Source: Arthrobacter wenxiniae (GTDB lineage Bacteria; Actinomycetota; Actinomycetes; Actinomycetales; Micrococcaceae). From it: DNA of 64,000 nucleotides. Position 1 is the stretch's first letter; the number at the start of each line of letters is the position of its first letter. The notes under the pieces are model-generated. The model searched no databases. It saw only the letters and a list, made by a program, of their open reading frames with translations, and was not told where the DNA came from. This document shows, piece after piece, positions 1 to 9,368 of this stretch. The stretch spans positions 1 through 64,000 of the forward strand of contig NZ_JAAMFM010000021.1 of NCBI RefSeq assembly GCF_013376105.1, read 5' to 3'. Both the position numbers and the translations under genes were made by a program.

Positions 1-92
1 AGGGTCGCGCTGTTCCGCACTCCCCCGACAAATGGCGGTTCTTGGAGTCGATTGGACGCTGATGGAATGAGGGTCCCGAGATTCTCTTGGCC

Positions 93-120
93 GCCGGCTC
101 GAGTCCGGCCCGCGACACCC
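93..120 (+). other. tRNA 3'-end-like segment (T arm plus acceptor strand)
   Basis: Bases 93-109 form a 5-bp stem with a 7-base loop (GCCGG-CTCGAGT-CCGGC), like a T arm. CCGCGAC, A and CCC follow at 110-120, like an acceptor strand and tail. A partner strand (GTCGCGC, one mismatch) lies at 4-10, but the distance is too long for a normal tRNA and the loop starts with C instead of the usual T. It may be a tRNA remnant or an integration-site scar; I do not call a functional tRNA. Confidence 0.25.
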
Positions 121-131
121 AAAAGGGCCTC

Positions 132-163
132 GGACCTGGGGTTTTTCTGTTCAACCCAGGTCC
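132..163 (+). terminator. Hairpin, terminator-like
   Basis: A perfect 9-bp stem pairs GGACCTGGG (132-140) with CCCAGGTCC (155-163) around a T-rich 14-base loop. There is no T-run after the stem. It follows the tRNA-like segment, where a terminator would be expected. Confidence 0.4.
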
Positions 164-334
164 TCGGATGGGGCCAAACCACGTTCTACTCACGTAATTG
201 AACGAAAACTGGGTCACGTTTTTGGTGGCATGCTCAGGGCCCAAACAGGCCCCATTTCTTCGTCACGTTTCTCAATCAGCGGGCCGGAATTCCGGGAAAT
301 TTCCAGACCAGCGTTGCCTTGGCCCGCGCCTGCT

Positions 335-377
335 AAATATTAGCCCTCCGATCGTCCTACGCCACTCACGGCACTGA
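335..377. repeat. Diverged intergenic repeat, copy A
   Basis: AAATATT followed by a shared 12-mer CGATCGTCCTAC and then TCACGGC-CTGA also occurs at 20753-20789, with one 5-base indel between copies. Weaker similarity extends upstream to TCACGTTT (263 here, 20670 in the other copy). The origin is unknown; decayed IS or integron-like debris is possible. Confidence 0.5.
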
Positions 378-912
378 CGACCGTTGGTTAGCCAAGAACT
401 TCCCTCGAGACTGCAAGCAGCCCGGTTTGCGGAATCTCGGGCATCCGCGACGGGCACTTCGCCCTCACCAGGCGGCGAGAGTCTTTACCTGCCGCCGGCA
501 GGACTCGAGGGGTCGGCATGTTCCTCCACCCCATGGCCTGGCTCCGCTCTGAACGCCAAGTGAGCCACCTAAACCGGACCGTCCCATGGGGAGCGCAAAG
601 GGCCGAGACGGACCGTCTCCCCGGCCTCGGTGCCACCCGCCAATGGGACGTTCTGGAAGAATTTCCACACGTGCAGTGGACCACCTGGGCCGATGTGGAA
701 GGACACCTGTCTTGCGTGCCAGAACATCCGCCTGCAAACCAGCAGACTGTAGGAACGCTCCGTGCATCGTCGGGCACCGGATCTGCCTCGCCTAAGTCCT
801 GAACGTACAAGGAGCCCTCTGCAGCTCAGGTTGCGTGACGGTCGTCGCAAGACCCGTGCCGTGCCTAGGACTGTGACCTATTTATGCATGGTCGAGGAGT
901 TCGCCCCGGTTC

Positions 913-1530
913 TTAGAGGAGCTCGGCGCCGAAGGCGATGTCGAAGCCGGCGCCGTTGCTTGCCAGGCCGACCAGGAGGATGCCGGCCCATTCGAGGGCG
1001 TGGGCCATCTTGAGCCCGCCCGCGTCGAGAGGCCGCATGCCCAGGCTCTCCAGGAACGCCGCGACACGGGACTTCGCCTCGGCACTGTCGCCGGCGAAGA
1101 ACACGTCCGTGGGCTTGTCTTGGGCAATAACGCCGCCGAAGATCGTGTTGAACGCCTTTACGACGTGGGCGTCCTCGGCGGCGGCGGCGGCGATCTGCTC
1201 GGACACGGAATTGCCCGGGGTGGTCACGACTCCACTGGCGTCGACGTTGAACGGGTTGGTGATGTCGACCAGGGTCTTGCCGGTCAGTGCATCGCCATAG
1301 TGCTTGACTACTTCGACCGCGCCGGAATACAGGACGGCCAGGATGACGATCCCACCTGCCGGCCTTGCGCCGAACGTGCCGACGGTGGCTCCGTTGCCGA
1401 TCTGATCGGCCAGTGCCTGAGCCTTGGCGTTATTGCGGCTCATGAACTCGACGGCATGGCCGTGCTTGGCCGCCCGGGTGCCGATGGCGGCGGCCATGTT
1501 GCCCGAGCCAATGATGCTGATGGTAGTCAT
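913..1530 (-). CDS. NADPH-dependent F420 reductase-like dinucleotide-binding protein
   Basis: This 205-residue protein resembles the COG2085 group (F420:NADP reductase-like, predicted dinucleotide-binding proteins). The N-terminus has a Rossmann fold with IIGSGNM at residues 6-12, followed by a TNPF motif and VKAFNT in the middle, as in the family. The true substrate cannot be read from sequence, and many members act on substrates other than F420. AAGGGAA lies just upstream of the ATG as a ribosome site. It sits 94 bp downstream of a broken SDR gene on the same strand, so both were probably one unit under the TetR regulator at 2.3 kb. Confidence 0.85.
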   Translation of the reverse strand: MTTISIIGSGNMAAAIGTRAAKHGHAVEFMSRNNAKAQALADQIGNGATVGTFGARPAGGIVILAVLYSGAVEVVKHYGDALTGKTLVDITNPFNVDASGVVTTPGNSVSEQIAAAAAEDAHVVKAFNTIFGGVIAQDKPTDVFFAGDSAEAKSRVAAFLESLGMRPLDAGGLKMAHALEWAGILLVGLASNGAGFDIAFGAELL

Positions 1531-1623
1531 GATGTGTGTTCCCTTGTTGTTGATGGATCAGTTGGACGTGGGGTTCTTGCTGGCTTGGTGGGCCGGGGCC
1601 GCGCCCCGGCGGCCAGGACGGGG

Positions 1624-2180
<557 letters not shown>

Positions 2181-2208
2181 GAGTACTCCATCCAATCGCC
2201 GCGCTGAT

Positions 2209-2236
2209 GTTAGGTACACCGACCTGCGTACCTAAC
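2209..2236. promoter_or_regulatory. Operator-like palindrome 1 for the TetR regulator
   Basis: GTTAGGTAC (2209-2217) and GTACCTAAC (2228-2236) are perfect inverted repeats with a 10-bp spacer. They lie between the divergent SDR pseudogene and TetR gene, the normal place for a TetR operator. Confidence 0.6.
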
Positions 2237-2265
2237 GTATCGAACAGTTTCGCGCTGTGTCAAGC

Positions 2266-2287
2266 TAAGTACACCGATCGGTACCGA
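2266..2287. promoter_or_regulatory. Operator-like site 2 for the TetR regulator
   Basis: TAAGTACACCGATCGGTACC repeats the left half of site 1 (TAGGTACACCGACC) and contains the palindrome ACCGATCGGT at 2273-2282. It lies 8-20 bp before the regulator start, suggesting autoregulation. Confidence 0.5.
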
Positions 2288-2294
2288 TTGGGGT

Positions 2295-2876
2295 ATGCTG
2301 GGGAGTATGACGGAGTTGGAGAAGGGGCCGCAGGGCGCGCGCCGCGGTAGGGGCGCACGAGAGCGCATCCTCAGCGCGTCGCAGCAGCTGTTTCCCGACC
2401 AAGGCATCAACTGCACCGGAGTTGACCAGCTCTGCGCGGTGGCCGAAGTGTCCAAGCGGACTCTCTACCAGCACTTCACCGGCAAAGACGAGTTAATTGC
2501 CGAGTACCTGCGCCGATTCGATCCAGACATCATGCCCGGGGTCTTCGACCGCGCCGATCTCTCGCCTCGTGAACGACTTCTCGCCGTCTTCGACATCCAC
2601 TCGTCCCTGTGTCCGTTCCTCCGGACGAGCGTCGAGCTCCAGGATCCGGGCCATGCAGCACGCATCCTCGCCCGCGACCACAAGCTGGCATTTGCGCGGC
2701 GGCTCACCGAAGCGGCCCGCGAGGCTGGCGCCACCGACCCCGAGCGGCTCGGCGAGCAGCTGGCGCTGCTTCTGGACGGCGCGTCCGTTCGCAGCCGAGT
2801 CCTCGACGCCGACACCTTCGCCACCGCGGCCGCCATCGCTTCCATCCTCGTCGACAATGCCATCCCGACGGCCTAA
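2295..2876 (+). CDS. TetR/AcrR-family transcriptional regulator
   Basis: This 193-residue protein has an N-terminal TetR helix-turn-helix: ARERILSASQQLF leads into the recognition region VAEVSKRTLYQHFTGKDEL near residues 48-70. The C-terminal ligand domain is generic. Two starts are possible, ATG 2295 and ATG 2307, each with a G-rich stretch too close for an ideal ribosome site. It is divergent from the SDR/reductase unit, with two similar palindromes in the shared intergenic region. By context it probably represses that unit and itself; the effector is unknown. Confidence 0.9.
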   Translation: MLGSMTELEKGPQGARRGRGARERILSASQQLFPDQGINCTGVDQLCAVAEVSKRTLYQHFTGKDELIAEYLRRFDPDIMPGVFDRADLSPRERLLAVFDIHSSLCPFLRTSVELQDPGHAARILARDHKLAFARRLTEAAREAGATDPERLGEQLALLLDGASVRSRVLDADTFATAAAIASILVDNAIPTA

Positions 2877-3169
2877 CCACGCCTCATGAAACATCGAGGT
2901 TAGTTACGTCTAGACGGGACACGCCTTGCGGGACAATCCAAGGTGCGTCCCGTGGCCGGCCTCAATGATACCGAACCTGCATATGAGGTGGTCGCTGCGG
3001 TGCCCACCTGACACCTGGTTCGTTTTGATTGCCCCCTGTCGACGCAAGCGCCTCCGGAAAATGGCCACACGGCAGTCGAACGAACTTGTGACAGCGGGTT
3101 TCCTTGATGGACACCATGTGTATGGCCAAGCAACTCTCTCACCACGGAGAAGAAGGGGTGGCACGCGCT
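2877..3169. other. No gene seen
   Basis: About 290 bases after the TetR gene without a recognisable coding region or RNA signal on either strand. Confidence 0.4.
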
Positions 3170-3751
3170 CGTTACCTGGTGCGGGTGCTCGTCCAGTAGT
3201 CGTCGTGGTTGCCCCACATTCCGATTGCTGGCACCGCAGCGTTTTCGGGAGTCGAGTCGTGGTCATTGCGTCCTCGGGATGTTTTTCGGCCGGCCATGTT
3301 GTCGGCAAGGGCGCTGGTGCGTTGGGTCCGCGGCGGCCACTGGATCCGGGCACACGGTATAGCCCGCCGTTGACGTCCCTGCCCTTGAATTCGTTGCGCC
3401 AGGCATCGACAAGGATTTTCATGACGCAGGGCCCCAGCGCGGGGCCAAAGAGGATGGCTACGTCCTCCGGGCTTCAGCAGTCGGAGTTGATCCCAATGAT
3501 GGTCCACCGACATGGCCCATGAGTGCTTTCCTTTGGAGTTCATTTCTGGCCAGCCTGGCGACGGGGAGACGAAGGGAGGCGACCGGGTGATTGGTGTCGA
3601 TCGATCCGGCTCGCTCCCCGTTGTCGAGGCTGTCCTGGATGGCCATCGGGTAGGCCACGATTTCCAGAACCTGGTCATCGGCGTAGCTGCGGTCGATCCA
3701 GACATCGATGTCGAACACGGAGTTCAAGTGGGACGGGGTGGTCATGTCCAT
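3170..3751 (-). pseudogene. Possible decayed hypothetical gene
   Basis: Protein-like sequence on the minus strand is spread over more than one frame. It begins at ATG 3751 (MDMTTPSHLNSVFDIDVWID), passes a TGA after INSDC, resumes as SPEDVAILFGPALG and MKILVDAWRNEFKGRD, and ends as GMWGNHDDYW near 3190. I do not recognise the family. The frame changes suggest a broken gene, though chance frames cannot be excluded. Confidence 0.3.
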
Positions 3752-3857
3752 GGGGTTTTCCTTTCGGGAGTGCGGTATTTGCGCCCAAAAAAGGACCGTC
3801 CGTTCCGGTTTTGGGTGCCGGTTATGGTTGCCGGTTGAACCAGTTCGGTACGAATCC

Positions 3858-3886
3858 TTGACAATGCCAAAACGTTTTTGTAATCT
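3858..3886 (+). promoter_or_regulatory. Sigma-70-type promoter of the fructan-locus LacI gene
   Basis: TTGACA at 3858-3863 and TAATCT at 3881-3886 are separated by 17 bp, close to the ideal housekeeping promoter. Operator 1 fills the spacer and operator 2 lies about 14 bp after the -10 box, so bound repressor would block the polymerase. Confidence 0.75.
3867..3880. promoter_or_regulatory. LacI operator 1 (CCAAAACGTTTTTG)
   Basis: The LacI-type palindrome core AAAACGTTTT (3869-3878) sits between the -35 and -10 boxes. Its centre is 33 bp, about three helical turns, from operator 2. Confidence 0.7.
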
Positions 3887-3899
3887 CGTTCACACAATG

Positions 3900-3913
3900 C
3901 CAAAACGTTTTGG
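3900..3913. promoter_or_regulatory. LacI operator 2 (CCAAAACGTTTTGG)
   Basis: A perfect 14-bp palindrome with the central CG typical of LacI-family sites, directly before the ribosome site GGGAG at 3912-3916. It strongly implies autoregulation. Confidence 0.75.
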
Positions 3914-3922
3914 GAGTACAGG

Positions 3923-4954
3923 ATGAGCAGCAGGGTAGGGATACGTCAGGTGGCGAAGGCCGCAGGGGTGTCGGTGACCACAGTGTCCCATGCGCTCAAC
4001 GACGTCGGCGGCGCCCGGGTCAGCGAAGAGACCAAACAGCGGGTCCAGGCCGTGGCCCGGGAAATGAACTATGCACCCAACCGGCTGGCCAGTGGATTGC
4101 GCAATCAGCGGTCCGGGACCATCGGATTCATCAGCGACGAAATTTCCACCACACCCTTCGCGGGGCGGATGATTCTGGGCGCGCAGGACGCCGCCAAGAA
4201 GAAGGGCCTGTTGCTGCTGCTGCTGAACACCGCCGGCGACGCTGAGGTCGAGGAAGCGGAGATCAGGGCACTGCTCCAGCATCAGGTCGATGGGATCGTC
4301 TACGCCACCATGTACCACCGCGAGGTGGACGTCCCCGAACTGCTCAGCGGCATCCCCACTGTCCTGGCGGACGCCTCCGCTCCGGGGGCGCGGGTCTCCT
4401 CCGTGGTGCCGGATGAGGAGCGCGGCGCACGCAGTGCTGTGTCCGAGTTGTTGGCCGCCGGGCACCGGCGGATCGGATTCGTCACGAACCAGGACAATAT
4501 TCCGGCAACCAGGCAGCGCCTGGCTGGCTACAAGACAGCCGTGCGGGAATATGGGGTTGCGTATGAGCCTGCCCTGGTAGTCGCGCACCAGTCCACGGCC
4601 GCTGGCGGCTTCAAGGCGGCAACTCATCTTTTATCGCTGGATGACCGCCCTACCGCGCTGTTCTGCTTCAATGACCAGATGGCCATGGGCGCCTATCAAG
4701 CCGCTGCGGCGGCAGGGCTGAGCATTCCCGCCGAGCTGTCAGTCATTGGTTTCGACAACTTGGAGATCATCGCCGGCAATCTCCTTCCAGCACTGACCAC
4801 CATGCAGCTTCCCCACTACGAAATGGGAGTCTGGGCCATAGAACAGCTGGACCAGGAAATTGCCCGGCCCGCCGGCCCAGACGATTCAGTGAAGCGGGTC
4901 TTGCTGGACTGCCCCCTGGTAAGTCGCGACTCAGTCGCCCCACCTTCCCGGTAG
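3923..4954 (+). CDS. LacI-family repressor of the fructan/sucrose locus
   Basis: This 343-residue LacI/GalR protein has its N-terminal HTH at residues 5-25 (IRQVAKAAGVSVTTVSHALN). The hinge segment NRLASGLRNQRSGTIGFI follows, then a periplasmic-binding-protein-like domain with GHRRIGFVTN and the ligand-domain motif SVIGFDNLE. The ATG at 3923 has GGGAG six bases upstream. It is the first gene of a run of sugar uptake and fructan hydrolysis genes, so a fructose- or sucrose-type inducer is likely (inference). Its promoter carries two matching palindromes. Confidence 0.92.
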   Translation: MSSRVGIRQVAKAAGVSVTTVSHALNDVGGARVSEETKQRVQAVAREMNYAPNRLASGLRNQRSGTIGFISDEISTTPFAGRMILGAQDAAKKKGLLLLLLNTAGDAEVEEAEIRALLQHQVDGIVYATMYHREVDVPELLSGIPTVLADASAPGARVSSVVPDEERGARSAVSELLAAGHRRIGFVTNQDNIPATRQRLAGYKTAVREYGVAYEPALVVAHQSTAAGGFKAATHLLSLDDRPTALFCFNDQMAMGAYQAAAAAGLSIPAELSVIGFDNLEIIAGNLLPALTTMQLPHYEMGVWAIEQLDQEIARPAGPDDSVKRVLLDCPLVSRDSVAPPSR

Positions 4955-4961
4955 ACCCGGC

Positions 4962-4980
4962 GCCCGGCCAATGGCCGGGC
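4962..4980 (+). terminator. Hairpin between LacI gene and binding-protein gene
   Basis: GCCCGGCC (4962-4969) pairs perfectly with GGCCGGGC (4973-4980) around a 3-base loop, right after the LacI stop. There is no T-run, so it may be an attenuator rather than a full terminator. Confidence 0.5.
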
Positions 4981-5069
4981 ACCGGGACCGTGGCCACTCT
5001 TGCCCGTTGCACCGGGCATCACGAGGGCCGGCGAAGCCGCCGTCCCACATTATCTATGGAGGAAACACT

Positions 5070-6374
5070 GTGAAATCTCACAAAGTACGGCAACTCACTG
5101 CCGCCAGTATAGCGGTCCTCGTGGCCGGCCTTTCGCTCGCTGGATGCAGTTCCGGCCCGACGTCTGCCGGCTCTTCGGGCGCGTCCGGCAACACGATCAC
5201 GCTGTGGACCCACAACGCGGGCAACCCAGCCGAACTGGCCGCGGATCAAAAAATCGTGACTGCCTTTAATGCCAGCCAAAGCAAATACAAGGTCAACGTC
5301 CAGGCTTTCCCACAGGCCTCCTACAACCAATCGGTGGTCGCCGCCGCGGCAGCGGGGAAGCTCCCCTGCGTGCTGGACATTGACGGCCCAACCGTGCCGG
5401 ACTGGGCGTGGGCGAAATACCTGGCCCCGCTGGACTTGGGGTCCTCGATAGCCAACCAGTTGCCCAGCACCGTGGGCAAGTGGAACAACAAGGTGTACGC
5501 GGTGGGCTACTACGACGTTGCCTTGGCCATGTTCGCCCGTAAGTCCGTACTCAAGGACGCAGACATCAGGATTCCCACCGTAACGAATCCCTGGACGGGA
5601 ACTGAATTCAACGCCGCCTTGGCTGCACTAAAAAAGACCGGGAAATGGGCCGCACCGCTGGACCTGGGCACCAGCGGAACCGGTGAATGGTGGACCTACG
5701 CCTACTCCCCCATGCTGCAAAGCTTTGGCGGAGACCTGATCAACCGCACCGACTACCAAAGCGCCGACGGCGCCCTCAACGGCCCTGCCGCCGTCAACTG
5801 GGCAACGTGGATGCGCGGACTCGTCACCCAGGGCATCATCGCCCAAAAATCTGGTGCGGATGCGAACGCCGACCTGATCAACAACAAAACCGCAATCGAA
5901 TACAGCGGCTCCTGGGCGGCAGCACCACTCTCCAAGGCACTGGGTAGCGACCTCGCCGTCATTCCGGCTGTGAACTTCGGCGCCGGCCCGAAGATCGGCG
6001 GCGGCTCCTGGGAATGGGGCATGACCAACAGCTGTGGAAACAAGGCTGCGGCCACCGCCTACCTGAAATTCTCACTTCAGCCCCAGTACCAAACCGGGGT
6101 GGCCGTGGCCGCCGGCACCATCCCTGCCGACCAGTCCCCCGCCTCGCTGAAGCTTGACCCCAGCTACGCCCCGGGCGGAACGAACGAGATTTTTGCACAG
6201 ATGTCCAGCAAGTTCGCCGAACTGCGTCCCCCGACACCGGCGTACCCGTTCATCTCCACCACCTTTACCACCGCAGCCCAGAACATCTTGGCCGGGGCCG
6301 ACCCCAAGAGCACCCTTGACCAGGCCGTGCAGAGCATCAACGCGAACATCAAGACAAACAACGGCTACAAGTAG
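5070..6374 (+). CDS. Sugar ABC transporter substrate-binding lipoprotein
   Basis: A 434-residue extracellular solute-binding protein (family 1 type). The N-terminus is a lipoprotein signal: basic MKSHKVRQ, a hydrophobic stretch and the lipobox LAGC with Cys26, then a Ser/Gly linker. The mature part starts NTITLWTHNAGNPAE, typical of the class. The GTG at 5070 is chosen because GGAGG (5058-5062) lies eight bases before it and the signal peptide begins exactly there. The two permeases and fructan enzymes downstream suggest fructo-oligosaccharide or sucrose as ligand; this is inferred from context. Confidence 0.92.
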   Translation: MKSHKVRQLTAASIAVLVAGLSLAGCSSGPTSAGSSGASGNTITLWTHNAGNPAELAADQKIVTAFNASQSKYKVNVQAFPQASYNQSVVAAAAAGKLPCVLDIDGPTVPDWAWAKYLAPLDLGSSIANQLPSTVGKWNNKVYAVGYYDVALAMFARKSVLKDADIRIPTVTNPWTGTEFNAALAALKKTGKWAAPLDLGTSGTGEWWTYAYSPMLQSFGGDLINRTDYQSADGALNGPAAVNWATWMRGLVTQGIIAQKSGADANADLINNKTAIEYSGSWAAAPLSKALGSDLAVIPAVNFGAGPKIGGGSWEWGMTNSCGNKAAATAYLKFSLQPQYQTGVAVAAGTIPADQSPASLKLDPSYAPGGTNEIFAQMSSKFAELRPPTPAYPFISTTFTTAAQNILAGADPKSTLDQAVQSINANIKTNNGYK

Positions 6375-6397
6375 CCTCTCCCCGGCTCTCTCTTTAT

Positions 6398-6430
6398 CCG
6401 GGTGCGGGTGGCACACCTGCCCGCACCCGG
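6398..6430 (+). terminator. Intercistronic hairpin after the binding-protein gene
   Basis: An 11-bp perfect stem (6398-6408 with 6420-6430) and an 11-base loop separate the binding-protein gene from the permeases. Such hairpins commonly stabilise the upstream mRNA and lower permease expression, giving excess binding protein. Confidence 0.65.
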
Positions 6431-6450
6431 TCCAACCCTTTGGACACATC

Positions 6451-7401
6451 ATGCTTCTTTCCCAAACCACCCGCGCCGCAACGGGTGCCCCTCTCCCTCC
6501 CCGTCGCAGACGCCGCATCATACTTAGCGGCTCACGAGGGGAATCACTCACCGGCTTGGGCATGGCCGCCCCGGCCCTGATCCTCCTGGCACTGTTCATC
6601 CTGGTCCCCGCCATACTTGCCTTCGTGCTGGCCTTCACCAACGCCCAACTCATCTCGCCCAACCCGATCCAATTCACCGGGCTGACCAACTTCATCCAGC
6701 TCTTCCATGACCCCGTGTTTTACCGGTCCCTGCTGAACACGCTGTACTTTGCCGCCGTCGTCGTCCCGGTCCAGGCCGGGGCCGCACTGGTCATGGCCGT
6801 CCTGGTCAACACCAAGACCCGCGGCACCAGCTTCTTCCGCACCATCTATTTCCTGCCCGTGGTGACCTCCATGGTGGTAGTTTCCATGCTCTGGCTGTTC
6901 ATGTACCAGCAACACGGCCTGATCAACCAGGTCATCCACCAACTCAGCTTCGGCCTCGTGACCGGGCCAGACTGGCTCAACAACCCCGCAACATCCATGC
7001 CCGCCATCATCTTGATGTCCGTCTGGCAAGGTGTCGGCTTCCACATGATCATCTGGCTGTCCGGACTCCAAACCATTGCCCCGGACCTGTACGAGGCAGC
7101 CTCCCTCGACGGTGTCACGTCGTGGCAGCGGTTTCGCTACGTCACCTGGCCCGGGCTGCGCAACACCCGCGCCCTGGTTCTGGTGACCATCACCATCCAG
7201 GCGCTGAGCTTGTTCACCCAGGTCAGTGTCATGACCCAAGGCGGTCCGCTCTACTCGACGACGACCATGGTGTACGAGGCCGTTCAGACCGGCTATCAGC
7301 AGCAACAAACCAGCTACGCGTCGGCCATTTCACTGGTCTTCTTCGCCCTGGTCCTCATCGTCGCCGCCGTCCAGCGGTTCCTCACCCGAGAAAAGGCCTG
7401 A
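6451..7401 (+). CDS. Sugar ABC transporter permease, MalF type
   Basis: A 316-residue inner-membrane permease with about six transmembrane segments, the first at LTGLGMAAPALILLALFI. The ATPase-docking EAA loop is EAASLDGVTSWQRF in the C-terminal half. The ATG at 6451 is the start after which the sequence becomes permease-like; a longer open frame upstream runs through the binding-protein gene and is spurious. The stop is 3 bp from the next permease start. No ATPase gene is present in the locus, so a shared MsiK-type ATPase is presumably used. Confidence 0.9.
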   Translation: MLLSQTTRAATGAPLPPRRRRRIILSGSRGESLTGLGMAAPALILLALFILVPAILAFVLAFTNAQLISPNPIQFTGLTNFIQLFHDPVFYRSLLNTLYFAAVVVPVQAGAALVMAVLVNTKTRGTSFFRTIYFLPVVTSMVVVSMLWLFMYQQHGLINQVIHQLSFGLVTGPDWLNNPATSMPAIILMSVWQGVGFHMIIWLSGLQTIAPDLYEAASLDGVTSWQRFRYVTWPGLRNTRALVLVTITIQALSLFTQVSVMTQGGPLYSTTTMVYEAVQTGYQQQQTSYASAISLVFFALVLIVAAVQRFLTREKA

Positions 7402-7404
7402 GCA

Positions 7405-8331
7405 ATGGCTACCACCACAACAACATCCGCCCGCGCCCAGTCCACAGCAGTCGGCAAGCGCCCTCGCGCACCCCGCCACTTCCTTGCCACCGTCGCCAAA
7501 ACCGTCCTGGCCCTGGTCTTCGTGCTTCCCATCATCTTCATGTTCATCTCGTCGCTCAAGCCGGACTCACAAATATTCGCCGATCTGGGCTCCCTGAAGG
7601 CCTTCCTGCCCGTCGGACACATCTCCTTCGCCAATTACACCGACGTCTTTAGCCGGGTGCCGATCCTGCAGTTCCTGATGAACTCAGTCGGCATTTCCGC
7701 CGTCACAGTCATTTTGGGATTGCTAGTCAACTCGCTGGCCGCCTTTGCGCTTTCCCGCATGCGGATACGGGGCAAAAGGATCATTCTCACATTGATTATT
7801 GCCACACTGATCGTTCCGTTCGAGACCCTCGCACTGCCGCTGGTCTGGTGGGTCAACCAACTTCCCTGGCTGCAGATCAATGGATTCGACCTGACCTTCA
7901 CGCACGGCTGGCTTGACACCTACCGGGTCCAAATCATTCCCTTCATCGCCAACGCCTTCTCCGTCTACCTCTTCCACCAATACTTCGACAGTATTCCCAA
8001 GGAACTCGACGAAGCAGCAAGAATGGACGGCGCCGGCTGGTTCACCATCTACCGCAAGATCCTCATGCCGCTCTCCGGGCCCGCCATTGCGACCGTTGCC
8101 ATTTTGACATTCCTCCCGGCCTGGAACTCATACCTGTGGCCCATCATGGTCATCCAATCCGAGAACCTGCGTCCGGTCATGGTCGGCGTCGAATACTTCT
8201 ATCAGCTCAACGTGGCTTGGGGACAAATCATGGCCTACACCTCCATGATCACCCTGCCCATCCTTGTCCTGTTCATCGCGTTCCAACGCTCCTTCGTGAA
8301 CAGCATCGCGAGCACCGGCGTCAAAGGGTGA
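7405..8331 (+). CDS. Sugar ABC transporter permease, MalG type
   Basis: A 308-residue permease with around six membrane segments and the EAA loop DEAARMDGAGWFTIYRKILM near residues 205-225. It starts 3 bp after the MalF-type partner, so the two are translated together. It imports, with its partner and the binding protein, the sugar that the downstream GH32 enzyme splits. Confidence 0.92.
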   Translation: MATTTTTSARAQSTAVGKRPRAPRHFLATVAKTVLALVFVLPIIFMFISSLKPDSQIFADLGSLKAFLPVGHISFANYTDVFSRVPILQFLMNSVGISAVTVILGLLVNSLAAFALSRMRIRGKRIILTLIIATLIVPFETLALPLVWWVNQLPWLQINGFDLTFTHGWLDTYRVQIIPFIANAFSVYLFHQYFDSIPKELDEAARMDGAGWFTIYRKILMPLSGPAIATVAILTFLPAWNSYLWPIMVIQSENLRPVMVGVEYFYQLNVAWGQIMAYTSMITLPILVLFIAFQRSFVNSIASTGVKG

Positions 8332-8344
8332 ACGGGCCATTCCA

Positions 8345-9325
8345 GTGACATACGGCTCATCCCCCAAGGACGACCCATTTCCCCCACACCCGCCGCCCGG
8401 TGGCGTGCCAGGCCAGGACGTAATGGTTGTCGGCGAAGCGCTGATCGACATCGTCCACACACCCCACGAATCGACCGAACATCCCGGCGGTTCACCAGCC
8501 AACGTCGCCTACGGACTCGCACGCCTCGGAGTCTCAACAACACTCCTCACAGCCATCGCCCGCGATCCCCGCGGCCAAATGATCCACAGACACCTGGCCG
8601 ACGCCGGCGTACGACTAATGCCCGAATCCTGGTCCCTGGCCAAAACGTCCACAGCCACCGCCACCATCACGCCCGACGGCTCCGCCAGCTACGTCTTCGA
8701 CACCACCTGGCAGTTGGCCCCAACCGAAGACCTTCCCACACCACTGTTACTGCACACCGGCTCAATCGCCGCGTTCCTGGACCCCGGGGCATCCACCCTG
8801 CGCGCACTGCTGGGTCGCCTTCACGGTTCCTGTCGCATCAGCTACGACCCGAACATCCGCCCCTCCCTGCTCGGATCCCAGGCCGAGGCGAGAAGCGTCT
8901 TCGAGGACACCGCAGCCCTAAGCGATGTAGTCAAACTCAGTCGGGAGGACGCTGTCTGGCTGTACCCAGCCGCCGGACCACATGAGACCATCACGACCAT
9001 CCTGGGCCTCGGCGCGGAACTGGTTGTCGTCACCGACGGGGCGGCCGGCGCAATCCTCGCCACGCGCGAGCACCGAATAACCGTCCCCGCCGCGCCCACC
9101 TGCGTCGTAGACACCATCGGCGCCGGTGACTCCTACACGGCCGCACTGGTCGCCGGCCTGCTGGACACCCGCCCGGGCACCCTCCCGCCCCTCGCCCTCG
9201 CCTCGCTGGGGCAAATGGCAGCCACCGCCGCTGCGATCACCGTCAGCAGACGCGGCGCCCAGCCGCCAACCGCCGCGGAACTGAACCTGCCGGAAAACCG
9301 GGCAAGCGTCCCGGCTGTCGGCTAA
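8345..9325 (+). CDS. PfkB-family fructokinase
   Basis: A 326-residue ribokinase/PfkB sugar kinase. It begins with the family motif VVGEALIDIV near residue 28, has GGSPANVAYGLARLG (signature 1 region) and ends with signature 2, DTIGAGDSYTAAL, where the Asp is the catalytic base. Placed between sugar permeases and a GH32 hydrolase, it most likely phosphorylates fructose. The GTG at 8345 lies 13 bp after the permease stop; a later ATG at 8423 would remove a Pro-rich leader that is not part of the fold, so the start is uncertain. Confidence 0.88.
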   Translation: MTYGSSPKDDPFPPHPPPGGVPGQDVMVVGEALIDIVHTPHESTEHPGGSPANVAYGLARLGVSTTLLTAIARDPRGQMIHRHLADAGVRLMPESWSLAKTSTATATITPDGSASYVFDTTWQLAPTEDLPTPLLLHTGSIAAFLDPGASTLRALLGRLHGSCRISYDPNIRPSLLGSQAEARSVFEDTAALSDVVKLSREDAVWLYPAAGPHETITTILGLGAELVVVTDGAAGAILATREHRITVPAAPTCVVDTIGAGDSYTAALVAGLLDTRPGTLPPLALASLGQMAATAAAITVSRRGAQPPTAAELNLPENRASVPAVG

Positions 9326-9368
9326 GCAGCCCCATCACTCCCGCACGCACCCAACGAAAGTCCCACCC

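Larger units (their letters stand above)
1..912. other. Non-coding or decayed left end
   Basis: No convincing gene is visible on either strand; open frames here overlap each other in several frames and resemble nothing I know. The stretch holds a tRNA-like 3' end near 93-120, a hairpin at 132-163 and one copy of a diverged repeat (335-377) that recurs near 20.75 kb. Confidence 0.5.
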
